Positions 27,701 through 39,712 of a stretch of 64,000 nucleotides of DNA are shown one piece after another; position 1 is the first letter of the stretch; each line of letters starts with the position of its first letter. The DNA comes from Psoroptes ovis (lineage: Eukaryota > Arthropoda > Arachnida > Sarcoptiformes > Psoroptidae): positions 434,001-498,000 of the forward strand of contig PQWQ01000011.1 in the NCBI GenBank assembly GCA_002943765.1, read 5' to 3'. Made by a program: the position numbers and the translations under genes. The notes beneath the pieces were generated by a model that saw only the letters and a program-made list of their open reading frames with translations, was not told the DNA's origin and did no database searches.

Positions 27701-29064
27701 AAAAACTCAATTTTTCAATGTGATCAAAGCATTAATATTTTTCTATGAAAATTATTTGATTGATCAAAGAAAAATTAATCAATATTGATTATTAATTTAC
27801 ATCTAAATCAATTAACTATGCACACTAAAAAAAACTTGATTATAATTGAGAATTTGTTGAAATACTTGAGATAATTTATGTTTGTAAAAGTTTTTAGGTC
27901 ATATTTAAAAAATTTTAAAATGCCCAAAGCATTGCCATCTGGTGGCCAAGAAAAATAGCTTCGAGCCAGATTTTTTGGTAAATAACCCTTTACCGTATCA
28001 ATACGCTACCGGCATTGTTTGAATGAAAATTCAAGAAAATTTGATTTAAAAACTTACCAATTAAATGCATTGTAATGAAAATAAATAAGGCCTAATCCGA
28101 ATATTGCTGCAGAATTCTATGAATTGATAATAAATAAAATGAATTAGTTTCAAATCATTTTGATAAAAAATTCAAAATTACTCACTTTCCAATAATCTTT
28201 ATCTGTTTTTAAATATCGTTGATATGCTGATAATGCTATTAATTGAAAAGAAAATTTCAATAAATCAAAAACATTGCATGAATCAATCTGCAACAAACCT
28301 TTAACACGATTCCCAAGTAAAAAATTATAATGACCAAGACGGCTAAATACATGTGGATTAATTGTTGGTGTCGATTTTAAGCGTACATTATTATTGTCAT
28401 TGGATATTTTTGAACCAATTAAATTACGATTTAATAATGCTAAATCATAACATTTTATTGCCTATTTATCATTGAAAAAAAATTGGAAAGTTATAACACC
28501 AAATTTATTATAATTTCAAACGAAATAATTTACTTTAGTTAGAAGAGATTTCAATTTTTGACAATTCATATCATCCGTTTTAAATATGCCAAACATTTGG
28601 CTATCAATGCTATTCAATTCATTCAATTCTTCTGGTGATAATTGCAATGATATTTGCTGCGATTGTTGATTGTGACAATTATTATTATTATCATCATTAT
28701 TGTTACAAATATTAGAATTATTATTATTATTATTGTGATTAGAATCATTTGATTCAATTATTATTGATGAATTAATATTGCTTATTGGATGTTGAAGTGG
28801 CTGAGGTTGCGTTTGTTGTTGCTGTTGAATCATTGCGGATTGTGATGATGGATTATGATGATGATGATGATGATGAATAATATGATTATGTTGCTGCTGT
28901 TGTAATTGTTGTTGCTGATGTTGTTGAAGTGGATTATTCAAATGATGTGGATATGAATTCGTAAAATGATGATGATTATGAGGATGATGATGATGTAAAT
29001 TTGAATGATAATTATGATGAGATGAATGATGTGATGCTAAATCACCTACGATCGTAGTAACCAT
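15737..29064 (-). CDS. Utx: Histone H3K27 demethylase UTX / KDM6A, complete, 13 exons
   Basis: Fe(II)/2-oxoglutarate enzyme removing methyl groups from H3 lysine 27; a partner of MLL3/4 complexes. Exons: 29064-28534, 28461-28299, 28235-28186, 28116-28058, 19350-19230, 19170-19116, 19051-18397, 18320-17606, 17541-17165, 17105-16761, 16697-16368, 16293-16167, 16099-15737; total 1296 aa. Residues 1-140 are His/Gln/Asn-rich. TPR repeats run about 145-540 (ALSAYQRYLKTDKDYWK, LGLIYFHYNAF, KFHIAHLYELEGKI, DALQAYICSVQL). A disordered linker follows, ending LPREKLNPPTPSIY. The JmjC domain has iron ligands His987 and Glu989 (GHQENNNF) and His1067 (GTVHWVQ); the Glu-His spacing of 78 equals that of human UTX. 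A C-terminal zinc site has Cys1172, Cys1175, Cys1196, Cys1199. The first ATG (MVTTIVGD) is used. The fourth intron is 8.7 kb; the others are about 50 to 170 nt. Confidence 0.95.
19733..19754. repeat. (CT)n microsatellite
   Basis: CT dinucleotide run inside the large UTX intron. A matching GA run lies near 24760-24773. Confidence 0.8.
23521..23602. mobile_element. Mariner-type miniature inverted-repeat element
   Basis: GGGTTGTCCGAAAAGT at 23523-23538 is repeated perfectly as its reverse complement at 23584-23599. The spacer is 45 bp and includes GATCG/CGATC-like inverted pieces. The end sequence GGTTGTCC...AAAAGT resembles mariner terminal repeats as I recall them. A TA flanks the right end; the left TA is not intact. 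With no room for a gene, this is a MITE or a collapsed pair of mariner ends. Confidence 0.65.
27934..27947 (-). promoter_or_regulatory. CTCF-like motif in UTX intron 4
   Basis: The minus strand reads GGCCACCAGATGGCAATG. This fits the core CCACYAGRKGGC of the CTCF insulator-protein site at nearly every position. It lies about 110 bp inside the intron after exon 4. Prediction from motif alone. Confidence 0.45.
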
Positions 29065-29669
29065 GATGATTTTGGAATTTTTTTTTTTCTTAATTTTCGT
29101 TTTTGATATTAATGAATTTAAATAATAAAAAAAATAAAAATGAAATAAATGATGAAAATGCACTGAAAAAAAATCAAATCATTGTTTTGAATTGTTTGTT
29201 TTAGAAACAAGATCAAAAAAATAGAAATTCCAATCAAAATCAATTGTTGAATATGAAATTATTGATAATTTGAATTTTTCATTTCACAATTTAATCAATT
29301 TTCTTCTTGATGAAATTTAATTTTGATCGATTTGAATTCTGTTGCATCTGATTCTGTTTTAATTTTTGATCAAGTCGATTTGATTTTTTTTTGATCATTT
29401 TTGATTTACCGTCTCAATAATATTCATTCAATTGCTGCTCTTCTTCAATTCTTTATTTTTCATTCAATTAATTTTCTACTTCATTCATTTTTCTCTCTTT
29501 TGTTTTTTGTGTTTGTTTTCATTAATAAACATACAAATGATAATTCCAAAGACCACTTGTCCAAATGCAATTTTTTTTTGCTGCTTTTTCCATTCGTTTA
29601 TTTACCAAAAAAAAAAAAAAAAAAAAAAAATACTTTTAATAAATAACGTTTTCCGAATCATTACATTTT

Positions 29670-29686
29670 GCGCCATCAGATGGCGC
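29670..29686. promoter_or_regulatory. Palindromic CTCF-like motif upstream of UTX
   Basis: GCGCCATCAGATGGCGC is a 17 bp palindrome around a single central base, 0.6 kb upstream of the UTX start codon. Each half carries the ATGGCGC core found in CTCF-type sites, in opposite orientations. It stands out in an AT-rich spacer. Confidence 0.4.
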
Positions 29687-30445
29687 TTATAATTTGTTTT
29701 TATTTTTTGCATCAATTTTGTTGATCGTAAATCGCATTTTGTAAATAACGATTTTTTTTGCGTCAAAATTCATTGATCGCATCATCTCAAATTGCAGATT
29801 TTAGAGCAAATTTAAATTATTAAATTTTCAGTGCAAGAAAATGGCGCCAAATTTTTCTTCTCTTCGATCATGTCAAGATCAGACTGTTTACTTTTGACAT
29901 GTATTTTAACATGTGTGTGAGTACAAGTGTTAGCAGGTGTCTATGTTCAGAGTTGAGTTGAGCGAATTATTACCTTTCGATCCCACTTTAGAATTTTTAC
30001 CGCAAAAGGTATTTTTCAGTATGAATTTATTGGAATTGAAATTTTGTAGAATACCTGCATTTTGATTTTTGGTCCATTCTTAGGATTTCGAATACCATTC
30101 AATGGAATCCTCTGAAGAATTCGACTGAATTTTTAATTTTTCCGTGTTTATCTCAAACTCCAAAGAAATTCATTCAATTATTTCATAATTTAAATTTAAT
30201 TATTTTTTTTCAATAGGATAAAATGAAACAGAATTAAATCCAATAATTTGGCGGGAGGATGTTTTTTCATCATTTTTTCCACGGAATAATTAAAAAAAAA
30301 AGAAAATTCATTCGACAAATAACCGCACCCATACTGCGCATGTCATTCTTTTGCCACTACCTTTTGTTACCACTATTTTTTCGCCAGAATCGAAGAGGAG
30401 AACAGCAAAAAAATAGTAAACAAATAGGTAACAGAACAGCAAAAG

Positions 30446-30457
30446 TAGCGCCATCTA
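30446..30457 (-). promoter_or_regulatory. AGATGGCGCTA box (CTCF-like half)
   Basis: The plus strand reads TAGCGCCATCTA; the minus strand gives TAGATGGCGCTA, the strongest part of a CTCF-type site, but without the usual CCA at its upstream end. Confidence 0.35.
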
Positions 30458-31930
30458 TTAATTTCAAACACAAATAAAATTCAATAACTGCTCAAAGGTG
30501 TCGTCCATTTTTTTCCAATAAAATCGAATTTATGCTGTGCATCACTTCTGTTTTCTATGCCACTACTATGAATTCACTTTTTTTTTGAGTAAAAATAGGA
30601 GCCAAAGTGAAGGAGGAGGAGGAGGAGGACAAGAGAAGGATCATGCACAAAAGTTTGTATACACACACAGTTGTGCGTGCATGTTTGCGCTTGTGAACTT
30701 TTACTTTTTTTTTTCACAGTGTTCATGCGGTGTGTCTTGTTTGTTTCTTCTATTTTCTCATCTCCGATTTTTTTTTATCCTTGCGTACTTTGTTTGTTGT
30801 TATTTCAATTTGTTTTATTTGGTTCAAAACGGTGATGTTTTCATCAATCAGCAGAGAGATGATGCGTTCGAGTTGCGTATTCGATTGATTTTTGTTTTCC
30901 AAATGAAATTTTCATTCATCTCTGAAATATTCTTTGATTTTGTTTATATTTAGTTTCATTTATTGGATAATCAAAAAAATTTTTTTTTTATCAAAATCAA
31001 AAAGGTAAGTTTTTTTTGAAATCATTTTCAATGATAACATTGTCGCCACTATTATTCATTTATTCCATTAATTCTGGACTCAATATTATGCACGTTTCTT
31101 TGTTTTCTTAATGAATTTTGATTGAATGAACAAATGAATGAATGAATGTAAAAGTGTATTATTAAATAAATGATATTAAGTGTATTGTGTTGCTTTGTTT
31201 TCAGTGATATGAAAAAAGAAAATATCAATAGTAGAGAATGTTGTTGTCAATTGTAATTTGTATATCGTAAAGAATCTGATTGATTTAATTGAATTGATTG
31301 ATGTGTATAATATTATATAATTTGATATTTTGAAAATCATACTTTCAAAATTTTTTGATTCTCCAAGCACATTGTCCATTGTAAGTTGTCCATTTATTTG
31401 TGTCATGTTTTGTTTTGTATGTCCGTCATGTATCAGAATCGAATTAATGTTAATTATTATGTAATGACCAACTTATAAAGTAATTAAAATTTTCAATTTC
31501 ACATAATTTTAAACAAAATAATCGTTTCAAATCAAAATTTTTAGATTGCGCTAAAAATTTTGATTTGAATATTAAGAAAAAGCATAGTGGACAGCGCACG
31601 CTCAAGCGTCAGTCAAATTGATCATCAAGACTTACCATTCTTGATTATCCGTGAATCTCTATGATCACACACACATTCACAAGTGAATTTGATAAAATTG
31701 TTAGTGTGTTAAGGTAATCATCACATATTTTGATTATGAATTTCTGATTACTAAATTTTATTTGATTCACCTGTTTATTAATATTAAGGTTTGTTGATCA
31801 AGTTGACAGTTGCACGAAAAAAAAAAATTCTGACCAACAACAATGATCAACTGGTGTGTTTCATTCTTTAATCCAACATATGATATTTGGCGGGTAATGC
31901 TTATGATTTTTATACTGTTATTTTTTTTTC

Positions 31931-32038
31931 ACCGATTAGAAATAGAGATCGGGCGCAAGGCCATTGCGTCCAATAAATATCAGTCAGGCGCGGCCACTCC
32001 TTACCCATATTCATGAAACAAAAAAAAAAAAAAAAAAA
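31931..32038 (+). other. GC-rich hairpin segment with a poly(A) tail, retroposon-like
   Basis: Bases 31951-31971 fold into a stem (GGGCGCAA with TTGCGTCC, one G-U pair, loop GGCCA), followed by GGCGCGGCC and then 19 A residues (32020-32038). The GC content differs sharply from the surroundings. A 3' poly(A) suggests a reverse-transcribed small RNA or SINE piece, but I find no clear target duplication and no pol III B box. Confidence 0.3.
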
Positions 32039-32859
32039 TACTAAGATTTTCATTCAAAAAAATCATTGGTAACTTGCGCGATTCGTTTTATAAATACTCA
32101 GAGTATTAAAAATGTGATAAAAACATGACAAAACATTTATTCAATTCATTCACATTCCTTTAAATTATTATGGATGTTTTACACACGCAGAAACACACAC
32201 ACATAAACAAATTATATCATAACAATGATAAATAATTTTTTTTTTTTTTTTTTGTTCATTTCTTGTCATATTATTTTGCACAGCCTCGCGCGATTGCGTT
32301 TCAAATGCATTGTTGTTATTATTATTATTATTAGAATCGTAATGGCCAAAAGAATAAAAATGCGCTGAATGAAAGAATTTATTTTTATATCCCAAAAAAA
32401 ATAAAATAAAATAAAAGAAAAAATTTACTGTTCAGTTTAGAAAATGACAAGAGTCTAAGTCTATTTAAGTTCACCAAGAAGCGAATACTGGTGAAATATA
32501 ATTGATTCCTATTTATGATTGTTTTTATTTCAACCAGAAAATAAACTAACCGAGAAATTTTCATCCATTATCATCCATAGCTTTTTATCATGATTAAGAT
32601 TTTATAAGAATTCCCATTTAAATTTACTCAATTTCAGTTCAAGTGATTTTCATTCATTTTTTCAAAATTTTTCCTTGTGAAAATTTATTCAAAATCCATG
32701 CATATCTCTATCCTCATTGCATTGTGTTTGAAAACAAGAAAATTGTCCACCTATGAATATAACAACTAGAAAATTCATTTATTTTAAATTGTTTCAAAAT
32801 ATGAAACTATTTGTTCCTAGTGTTTTGTTTTCTGAAAATTCTTGAATTGTTTTAATTGA

Positions 32860-33055
32860 ATGAAGCCGCAAAATTCCGCAATCATGTCTCAACAGCGGCA
32901 ATCACAACAATTACGACAATCAAAGAATAATATTCCAACAACAAAAACAATTGATATTAATAGTCCTGATGATGTTTTTATTATCAATGATTATTGCATC
33001 AATAATGATATAATGAATAATAATAATAATAATAATGATGATGATGGTGGTGGTG
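32860..33055 (+). CDS. Possible alternative first coding exon of NRF1
   Basis: Starts ATG AAG CCG (MKPQNSAIMSQQRQSQQLRQ), Gln/Asn-rich like transcription-factor N-termini, then an Asp/Gly run. A donor GTAGTT at 33056 leaves one base of a codon. The AG at 34714-34715 inside the NRF1 first exon would accept with the matching phase, joining GGG to DITSSTTTT. The donor and the acceptor's pyrimidine tract are both weak, so this is a hypothesis. Otherwise it is an 81-codon open frame of unknown meaning. Confidence 0.3.
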
Positions 33056-34684
33056 GTAGTTGCTGTCGCTATTATTATTATTGTTTCAAAATGAAACCTC
33101 CATGAACGGCGAAAAAAAATGAATGCAACTAATGTAAACAACAACACAAGAAAAATGTTAGCTTTTTATTTTCATATTTTTTTCTGGAATATATAAAATT
33201 TAAAAATGAAACCAAATATTTACCAGAATTTTAGCTTTGATTTGACTAAATTATATTGTCAAAATTATATAGAATCTAAGCTCCAAAAAAAGTTTCCTTT
33301 CTATCCAAAGTAATCAAACCCAATGATTAGTGGAACAAGCGAATCATTTCATTCATTGAATATATATAGCCAATATAGCGATTCTTATCGCATTTTGAAT
33401 TCTTTTATTTCCATTCTTATTCTCTTGTCAAAATATTAAATATTCCAACAAGCAAACAACCAAAAAATTCTATATACCCCAATCGTATTATTGAATATCC
33501 ATCAAATATCTGTTATTTATTCATTTAAAGTTTTTTTCATAGAATAATAATTATTTGATACAAGAGAATATAATATTCTATAGGTGAATTTTTTCCTTTT
33601 TAATTTTGATATTTTAGTTTTGGTTTTTTTCAGTTTTGTTTTTGTTTACATTATATCAAACAAAATAAATAAATTTCAACTCCATTTTATTTTATTTATG
33701 ATTCCATTTTATTTTATATTTCAACGTAAAAATTGAACTCTTCATGAAAGAATAATGTAAAATGCAAAAATATATAATGTTCAATTGAATGAATGGAATA
33801 CATGTCAAAAATTGTTGGATGAGCGTATTATATTTTTTTTTCTATTCCCATTCCATTATGTAACCAAGAATTGATGATTATGATGAACGAGTAAAGAATT
33901 ATTGTTGAAGAATAATAATGTAATAATAATATTATTCTTGTATATGTGTTTATTATTATCACTATTTTCCAGAATGGTGGAATTTTGTAATTGAGCGTGT
34001 GTATAAAATTTATTTTGATTTTTTCATTCAAAATAGTAATAATAATCGTTTAACTATGATGATATTGATAATATTCTTGTCAAAATAATTGTTTTGTTTG
34101 TTTTTCATTGATAATTTTATTAATTTTTTCATTTTTTTCTCGATGTCCAACATCAATGTAGGTTCAATTTCCAATGAATATTCTATTTCAAATTCAATCT
34201 TTTTATTAATCAAGAATTTTGGCAAATAATTATCGATTAATGAATGATTCAAGATTATTCATATTGTTTTGATTAAATTATCATTATCAACAATATTAGA
34301 AATTGAGAATTTCTAACATTAATATATCAACACTGTTGTTATTTATTGAATGCACGTGGTTCATCAAAATATATTCGATTTGTTTTTTTCTAGTTTTTGT
34401 TTCTATTTGGTTGACAAGTCCAAGTTTATTGAATAATCGGACTCAAATGCGACGATTCTTACATACTTTTATTGTGCTTTTTGGTTTATGATTTTTTTTT
34501 GTTCGGTTTTGATCATGTCCACATTCCGTGTTATTATTTTTTCATTTGAATCCATAGGAATTGAATATAAGAATTTACATGATTGAATATATTTCTTCGT
34601 TTAAAAATTATTAGAAATTCAATTATTATCTAGGAATATTATATTTTGAAGATATAAATGATAAATAAAAAAAATAAATGATAA

Positions 34685-37305
34685 ATGAAGAATTTGATTT
34701 TATGCAATGCACAAGACATAACATCATCGACAACAACAACATCATCAACATCAGTACCATCATCATTAACAACGATAGCTGCACCAACTGTAACTGGTAC
34801 AATAACAGCAATAACAACGAACGGAAATTCAAATTTGAATTTGATTAGTATTAACGATACTAATAATAATCCAACTATTATTACTTCACCAACAATAACA
34901 GTTGCAGCACCTACCACCGTGGCGCCCAGTACAGTACCCACGATTTTATCAAAGCAGCCGATTGGTACGAAAAAGAGACGATTGATAAAAAACAAGGGGC
35001 AGCAGCAACAACAACAGCAGCAGTCACAACAAGAACAACCACAACAACCAGAAACATTAAATCATACGGATGGAACTACATCCGCTAATGTTGTCGCGCC
35101 TGGTGACATTGATGATTTCAGTGATGATTCCTCATCAGAAGAAAGTGATTTCGATGATAGCGAACTATTATCAAGTACAGCGCACGATGACATTACAGCC
35201 CAATTAGCTGCTGCGGGTGAGTTTTTTTTTTTTTTTTTTGAATGTATTTTCATTCTCAAAATCTGATTTTGAAAATCCAGGTCCAATCGGAATAGCTGCT
35301 GCGGCTGCCATTGCAACAGCCAAAAAACGTAAAAGACCTCACACGTTTGAAACGAATCCTTCCATCAGAAAAAGACAGCAAACACGATTATTAAGGTATC
35401 ATTCTTTGATAATTGTTCATAAATTAATAATTGGCTAATCGTGATATCAATTTTACCAACCTTAGAAAATTGAAACAAACGATCGATGAATATACGACAC
35501 GTGTTGGTCAACAAGCTGTTGTTTTGATAGTCACGCCAGGGAAACCTCAAAATAATTTTAAATGTTTTGGTGCACGTCCATTGGAAACAGTGGTATGCAT
35601 CAAAAAATCTTGACTTTTATTTATGATAATTAAACGCCCTAACTTTACATTTATAAGGTTCGACAATGTCGTACGATGGTTATGCAAGAATTAGAGACGG
35701 CTTTAGCTCAACATGCCCCGCCGCAGGTTAAGGAAGATCCATCATTACATGAATTGCCTCCTCTAGTCGTCGATGGTATTCCAACGCCAGTGGAAAAAAT
35801 GACTCAAGCCCAATTGAGAGCTTTCATACCTTTGATGTTAAAATATTCCACTGGCCGAGGTAAACCGGGCTGGGGAAAAGATTCTACGCGACCTCCTTGG
35901 TGGCCACAAGATCTCCCTTGGGCGAATGTTCGTTCGGATGCTAGAAATGATGAAGAAAAACAAAAAGTATTTTAAACGAAACATACTTTGAATAATTAAT
36001 TGAACATTTTTCATTAAATAATTACTAAGGTATCATGGACGCACGCTCTGAGACAAATTGTCATAAATTGTTACAAATTTCATAATCGTGAAGATTTATT
36101 ACCAGCATTCAGTGAAGATGAAGAAAAGAATACAAATACTGCTGCAACTAGTTCACAAACTAAAGAAAAGGTGAAAATTCGTAATACAACTGTAACAACA
36201 GTGACAACAGCACCTACTCAACAGCAGCATCATACTAGCATTAACATGGCTAATCTTGCAACTGCTAATGCGAGCATCACAACAGTACCGATTACTGCAG
36301 ATTCAGCCACATTAGCTTCACAGGGCATAAATGTATGTCTATTAGTCATATCGAATCGAATTTAAATACATTTATGATTTTGTTGTTTTAATTATATGCC
36401 GATTCGATAACTAATCATTTTTAGTTTTTTATTTTTTGTTTTTTAGATTTTGTTACGTTTCATTTTTAAATTTTATGTTTGCTTGATGCTGTTTTGTTGT
36501 TTTGGTTGCTTTTGATTTTATTTTTTATTATTTTATTTTCAAATGATTGAGTTAGAATTTTGATTTTCTAATCTTTTTTTTTTTTTTTGTCAAAAATAGA
36601 CCTTATACGCTCAGCCAATAGCTACTCAATACACACCAATTGTGCAAACGATTAATAATCCAGATGGAACTGTATCGCTTATTCAAGTTGATCCTTCAGC
36701 AGTTGTTGCCATTTCTGATGGTAATGGTGGTGTACGAACACTTGGTCAACTCAGGGTATGTCGTAATAATCAATATTTCAGAGCACCCTTTACTAATTAC
36801 CATTTTTAGTTTAATACAACCGGAGCCGACGGAACTCAAGGTGTACAAACATTGGCCGAGATCGCCACTGGGCAAGACACTGAACAGCGTGTAGCACAAA
36901 TAAGTACTGTTGATTTAGGTGGTGAAACTGCCACTCAAGCTGTTTCATTAGCCGAAGCAACAATTGGTCCTGATGGTCAAATAATATTGACTGGTGAAGA
37001 TGGTACCCAAAGCAGTAAGTATTTCATATCAAAATAATTTAAAGTTTTTTAATCGATTGCTCATTTTTAAAATAGCTTTTCCGATGTCTGGAATGGTGAC
37101 AATACCGGTATCGATGTATCAAACAGTTGTAACAAATTTAAATTTACAAGCAGATAATAATATACCAATTACGATGTCAACTATAACTGGTACAAATCAA
37201 TTAGATGCTGGAAATGATGATAATGATGAAGATGTTAAAGCTGTTTTGAATGGTCAAAATGCAATCCGTATTCAAGCAGCAACAACGAATGAAGAAGCTA
37301 GTTAA
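34685..37305 (+). CDS. NRF1: Nuclear respiratory factor 1 / erect wing transcription factor, 8 exons
   Basis: Activates nuclear genes for mitochondrial respiration by binding the palindrome YGCGCAYGCGCR as a dimer. Exons: 34685-35216, 35281-35395, 35466-35592, 35658-35966, 36030-36332, 36600-36755, 36810-37014, 37076-37305; 658 aa in frame. The N-terminus is Thr- and Gln-rich. An acidic Ser cluster (DDFSDDSSSEESDFDDSELL) precedes AAAAAIATAKKRKRPHTFE with the nuclear localisation signal. The conserved DNA-binding region spans about 195-390 (NPSIRKRQQTRLLRKLKQT; KMTQAQLRAFIPLMLKYSTG; RGKPGWGKDSTRPPWWPQDL; VSWTHALRQIVINCYKFHNR). The transactivation half keeps NNPDGTVSLIQVDP, TATQAVSLAEATIG and IPVSMYQTVVTNL. 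An in-frame stop sits just before the ATG used; a more 5' start through an upstream exon is possible. It is divergent from UTX. Confidence 0.94.
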
Positions 37306-38759
37306 ATCTTTTCAATGATTCATACATTTTATATTGTTTCATCATCAAAAACAAATTAAATACAAGTCTTAATGAAAGCAAAACAACACAAAAGAAATGA
37401 TTATAATTATACACAATAGACAAAACTATTTGAAAAAAAATTAATAATTATAATTTCAAAATATACATTAACAAACATCAAACAAACAAACATACGTTAA
37501 TTATCAATTGTCCTCTTTTTATTTTTTAATTTTCTTATCTTATTCTCATTCTTTAAATAATTCATCCTAACATTCATTCTTATCAACAAACAAATTTATT
37601 CAAATTCTTATCATAAATAATCTTCATCATCAACATTATCATTGCCATCACCAACATCACCATCACCATACAATAATCATCATCGTTATCAACAATATTT
37701 AGTGCTACACCATTATTATTCTATTCCTTATTCTATTATTCATTTGCCCTTTTTATGCAAATTTGAATATATATTTATAAATGATCCATTTTCATTTCAT
37801 TTCATTTCTAATATGATCACACATCAATATTTTTTTTTCTCATTTTCAATTCAAAAAAAAAATTTTTTCAATAATTTCCCATATATAAATGAATGAATTA
37901 ATGAAAACAATTCACCTTTGTAAATCTATGATTATTATATCATTATCATCAATATTATTTGTTCCATATTATTTTTCTTTTGTTTCATTTCATTTCAAAT
38001 TTAATTTTCCCATAAATCATATAAAACAAAACAAAAAAAATATTTGAAGAAAAAAAAATTGAAATTTCAAGATTTTTCATTTGATTTCTTTGATTCATTT
38101 TGTGACCATAATTTTTTATTATTAATTTTGATTATTATTTGATTCATCATCATTATCAATTTCTTAATACTTTCACACTTTTGAAAAAAATGTATATTCT
38201 TTGATTCATTTTGTGGTGTGTTTATTATCATCATCTCATTCGTTGAATTATCACTCAATTATCATCGAATATTATCATTATTTTTGTTTTTTTTCTTTTT
38301 TTTATGTTCACCCAAAATTTGCATATTTCCATGTTTTTGTTTATGATCATTTGCCAGAATCTCTTTAATTTTCTTCTTTTTTTTGGATAAAAATGAAAAA
38401 AATTAATGCCAAATTCAAATGAAAAACTTAAATTTAACAGATTATGACCTTGAATGCGTTTAATCTTTACTTTAGCCTGTTGTAATTTGTTGTTGTCGTG
38501 GTTTTTTTTTTAAAGTTTTCAAAAATTTTTCAAAGACTATAGCCTTAGATTTTTTCAATGACGAAATCAATTGTCTTCTCAAGATTTTGATTTGAAAAAT
38601 TCGTTTGAAAATTCCTAAAAAAAAGGTGGTAACCTTTTACCAATAGTTTCATCATCTTAATCATCATCACATGCACATGCTCAGCATTTTTTTCTCTTTA
38701 TGATCTTGCCACGCGAATGTACAGCTATCATCAATGATGATGATGATGATGACATATTC
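37306..38759. other. NRF1 3' flank, no gene seen
   Basis: AT-rich with runs of ATC/CAT. The first few hundred bases are the likely 3' untranslated region of NRF1 (an ATTAAA variant hexamer lies near 37355). Nothing else is recognised. Confidence 0.5.
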
Positions 38760-39130
38760 ACTTGTGTTCACACAGTTCATTTTGACTAACCGCCAAAATT
38801 TAAAATTCAATTTTGACTGGTTGATCGGAAAAAAAATGTATGCACACAGTTTGAACGCGCGCTATCAATGGGTTTGGCTTCTTTTTGGTCAAGTTCCTCA
38901 CCACATATGCACATGTGTGTTTCTCCACCAACAAATTTCGAAAATGCCATGATCGCTGACACACTCAGGAAAACAGCGGCCTAAAAAATGTATTGAAAAT
39001 AGTTAGCGAAAATTTGTATTGCTAACAGTTGTAACTGTCACAGTTCTAATCCCATTTGGTTTCATATGAATGCGCATGTGCGAAACGCGCATTTGATTGT
39101 TCGCGCATCCCCCTCATGAGGAGGATGACT
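38760..39130. promoter_or_regulatory. GC-richer patch with clustered GCGCAT boxes
   Basis: Contains TGCGCATGTGCG (39071-39082, one base off the NRF1 palindrome), GCGCAT again at 39087-39092 and 39103-39108, a GCGCGC near 38855-38862, and an E2F-like CCGCCAAAA at 38790-38798. Composition and motif density look promoter- or enhancer-like, yet no coding gene starts here. It lies 1.8 kb past the NRF1 stop, so NRF1 feedback is possible but unproven. Confidence 0.35.
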
Positions 39131-39712
39131 CATCCAAATGCTAACCCTATTCATACCTCACATATACTTGTCATGTACGAATGTAATTTAATTAAATTTT
39201 ATTAAAATTTTATTTAATTGATTAATAATTAATTAAAAAAATTAAAAATTATAAGTAATGATGGCATAAAACTGATGTTATATCAAATCGCTTGTTTTAA
39301 TGATCTAAACCGGCTCAGATGGAGAATATAAGCCGCCACCAATTGAAATCTTCAATGTTCCAATCGTTTGCTGCGGAAATTGGTGATTTATAGATTGACC
39401 TCTGAAATAAGGTGCTTCGTTTTATCGAACAGTGATGTATTCCGCGATTGTGCCAATTTCATCGACCATCAATGAGATATTGAATCTAAATTACAAAATA
39501 GATAGTATCAGAATCATAATTTAGAAGAAATTGAAGTGATTTACCTTAAGATTTTCGTCGATAGCATCCATGAGTCAATCATCAATGAAATTGAATAAAT
39601 AACAATGACTCGAAGTGTTGATCGATCTTATTAATTCTTTGATCAAATGATGAAGAAAAATGAACATTTTGAATCAAGAGTTATTGATCAGATGAAGAAG
39701 TCAACAAGTCAA

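Larger units (their letters stand above)
19351..28057 (-). other. 8.7 kb intron of UTX
   Basis: Separates the exon ending in ...FHYNAFNW from the exon beginning TIKSFKQLIYTD; phase is kept across it. It contains no convincing exon or nested gene. Visible items are a GC-rich patch at 19530-19625, a TC/GA run at 19733-19754, a mariner-type MITE at 23521-23602, a near-perfect palindrome at 24323-24345, and a CTCF-like motif close to the 5' splice site. Confidence 0.75.
29065..34684. other. Head-to-head spacer between UTX and NRF1
   Basis: Probable bidirectional promoter region. It holds CTCF-like boxes (29670, 30446), a TGCGCATG box (30335), two E2F-like TTTGGCGGG boxes (30248, 31886), a strong splice donor AAG|GTAAGT at about 31003-31008 that could end a 5' untranslated exon of NRF1, and a possible extra coding exon at 32860. 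The rest is AT-rich with no recognised gene. Frames such as 30537-30953 show no family similarity. Confidence 0.5.

Noticed and set aside
29432..29692. Plus-strand frames upstream of UTX
   Set aside because: Low-complexity Phe/Leu/Lys runs from T- and A-rich DNA, with no domain.
34639..34995. Minus-strand Val-rich frames over the NRF1 first exon
   Set aside because: Shadow of the Thr/Gln-rich NRF1 coding sequence on the other strand.
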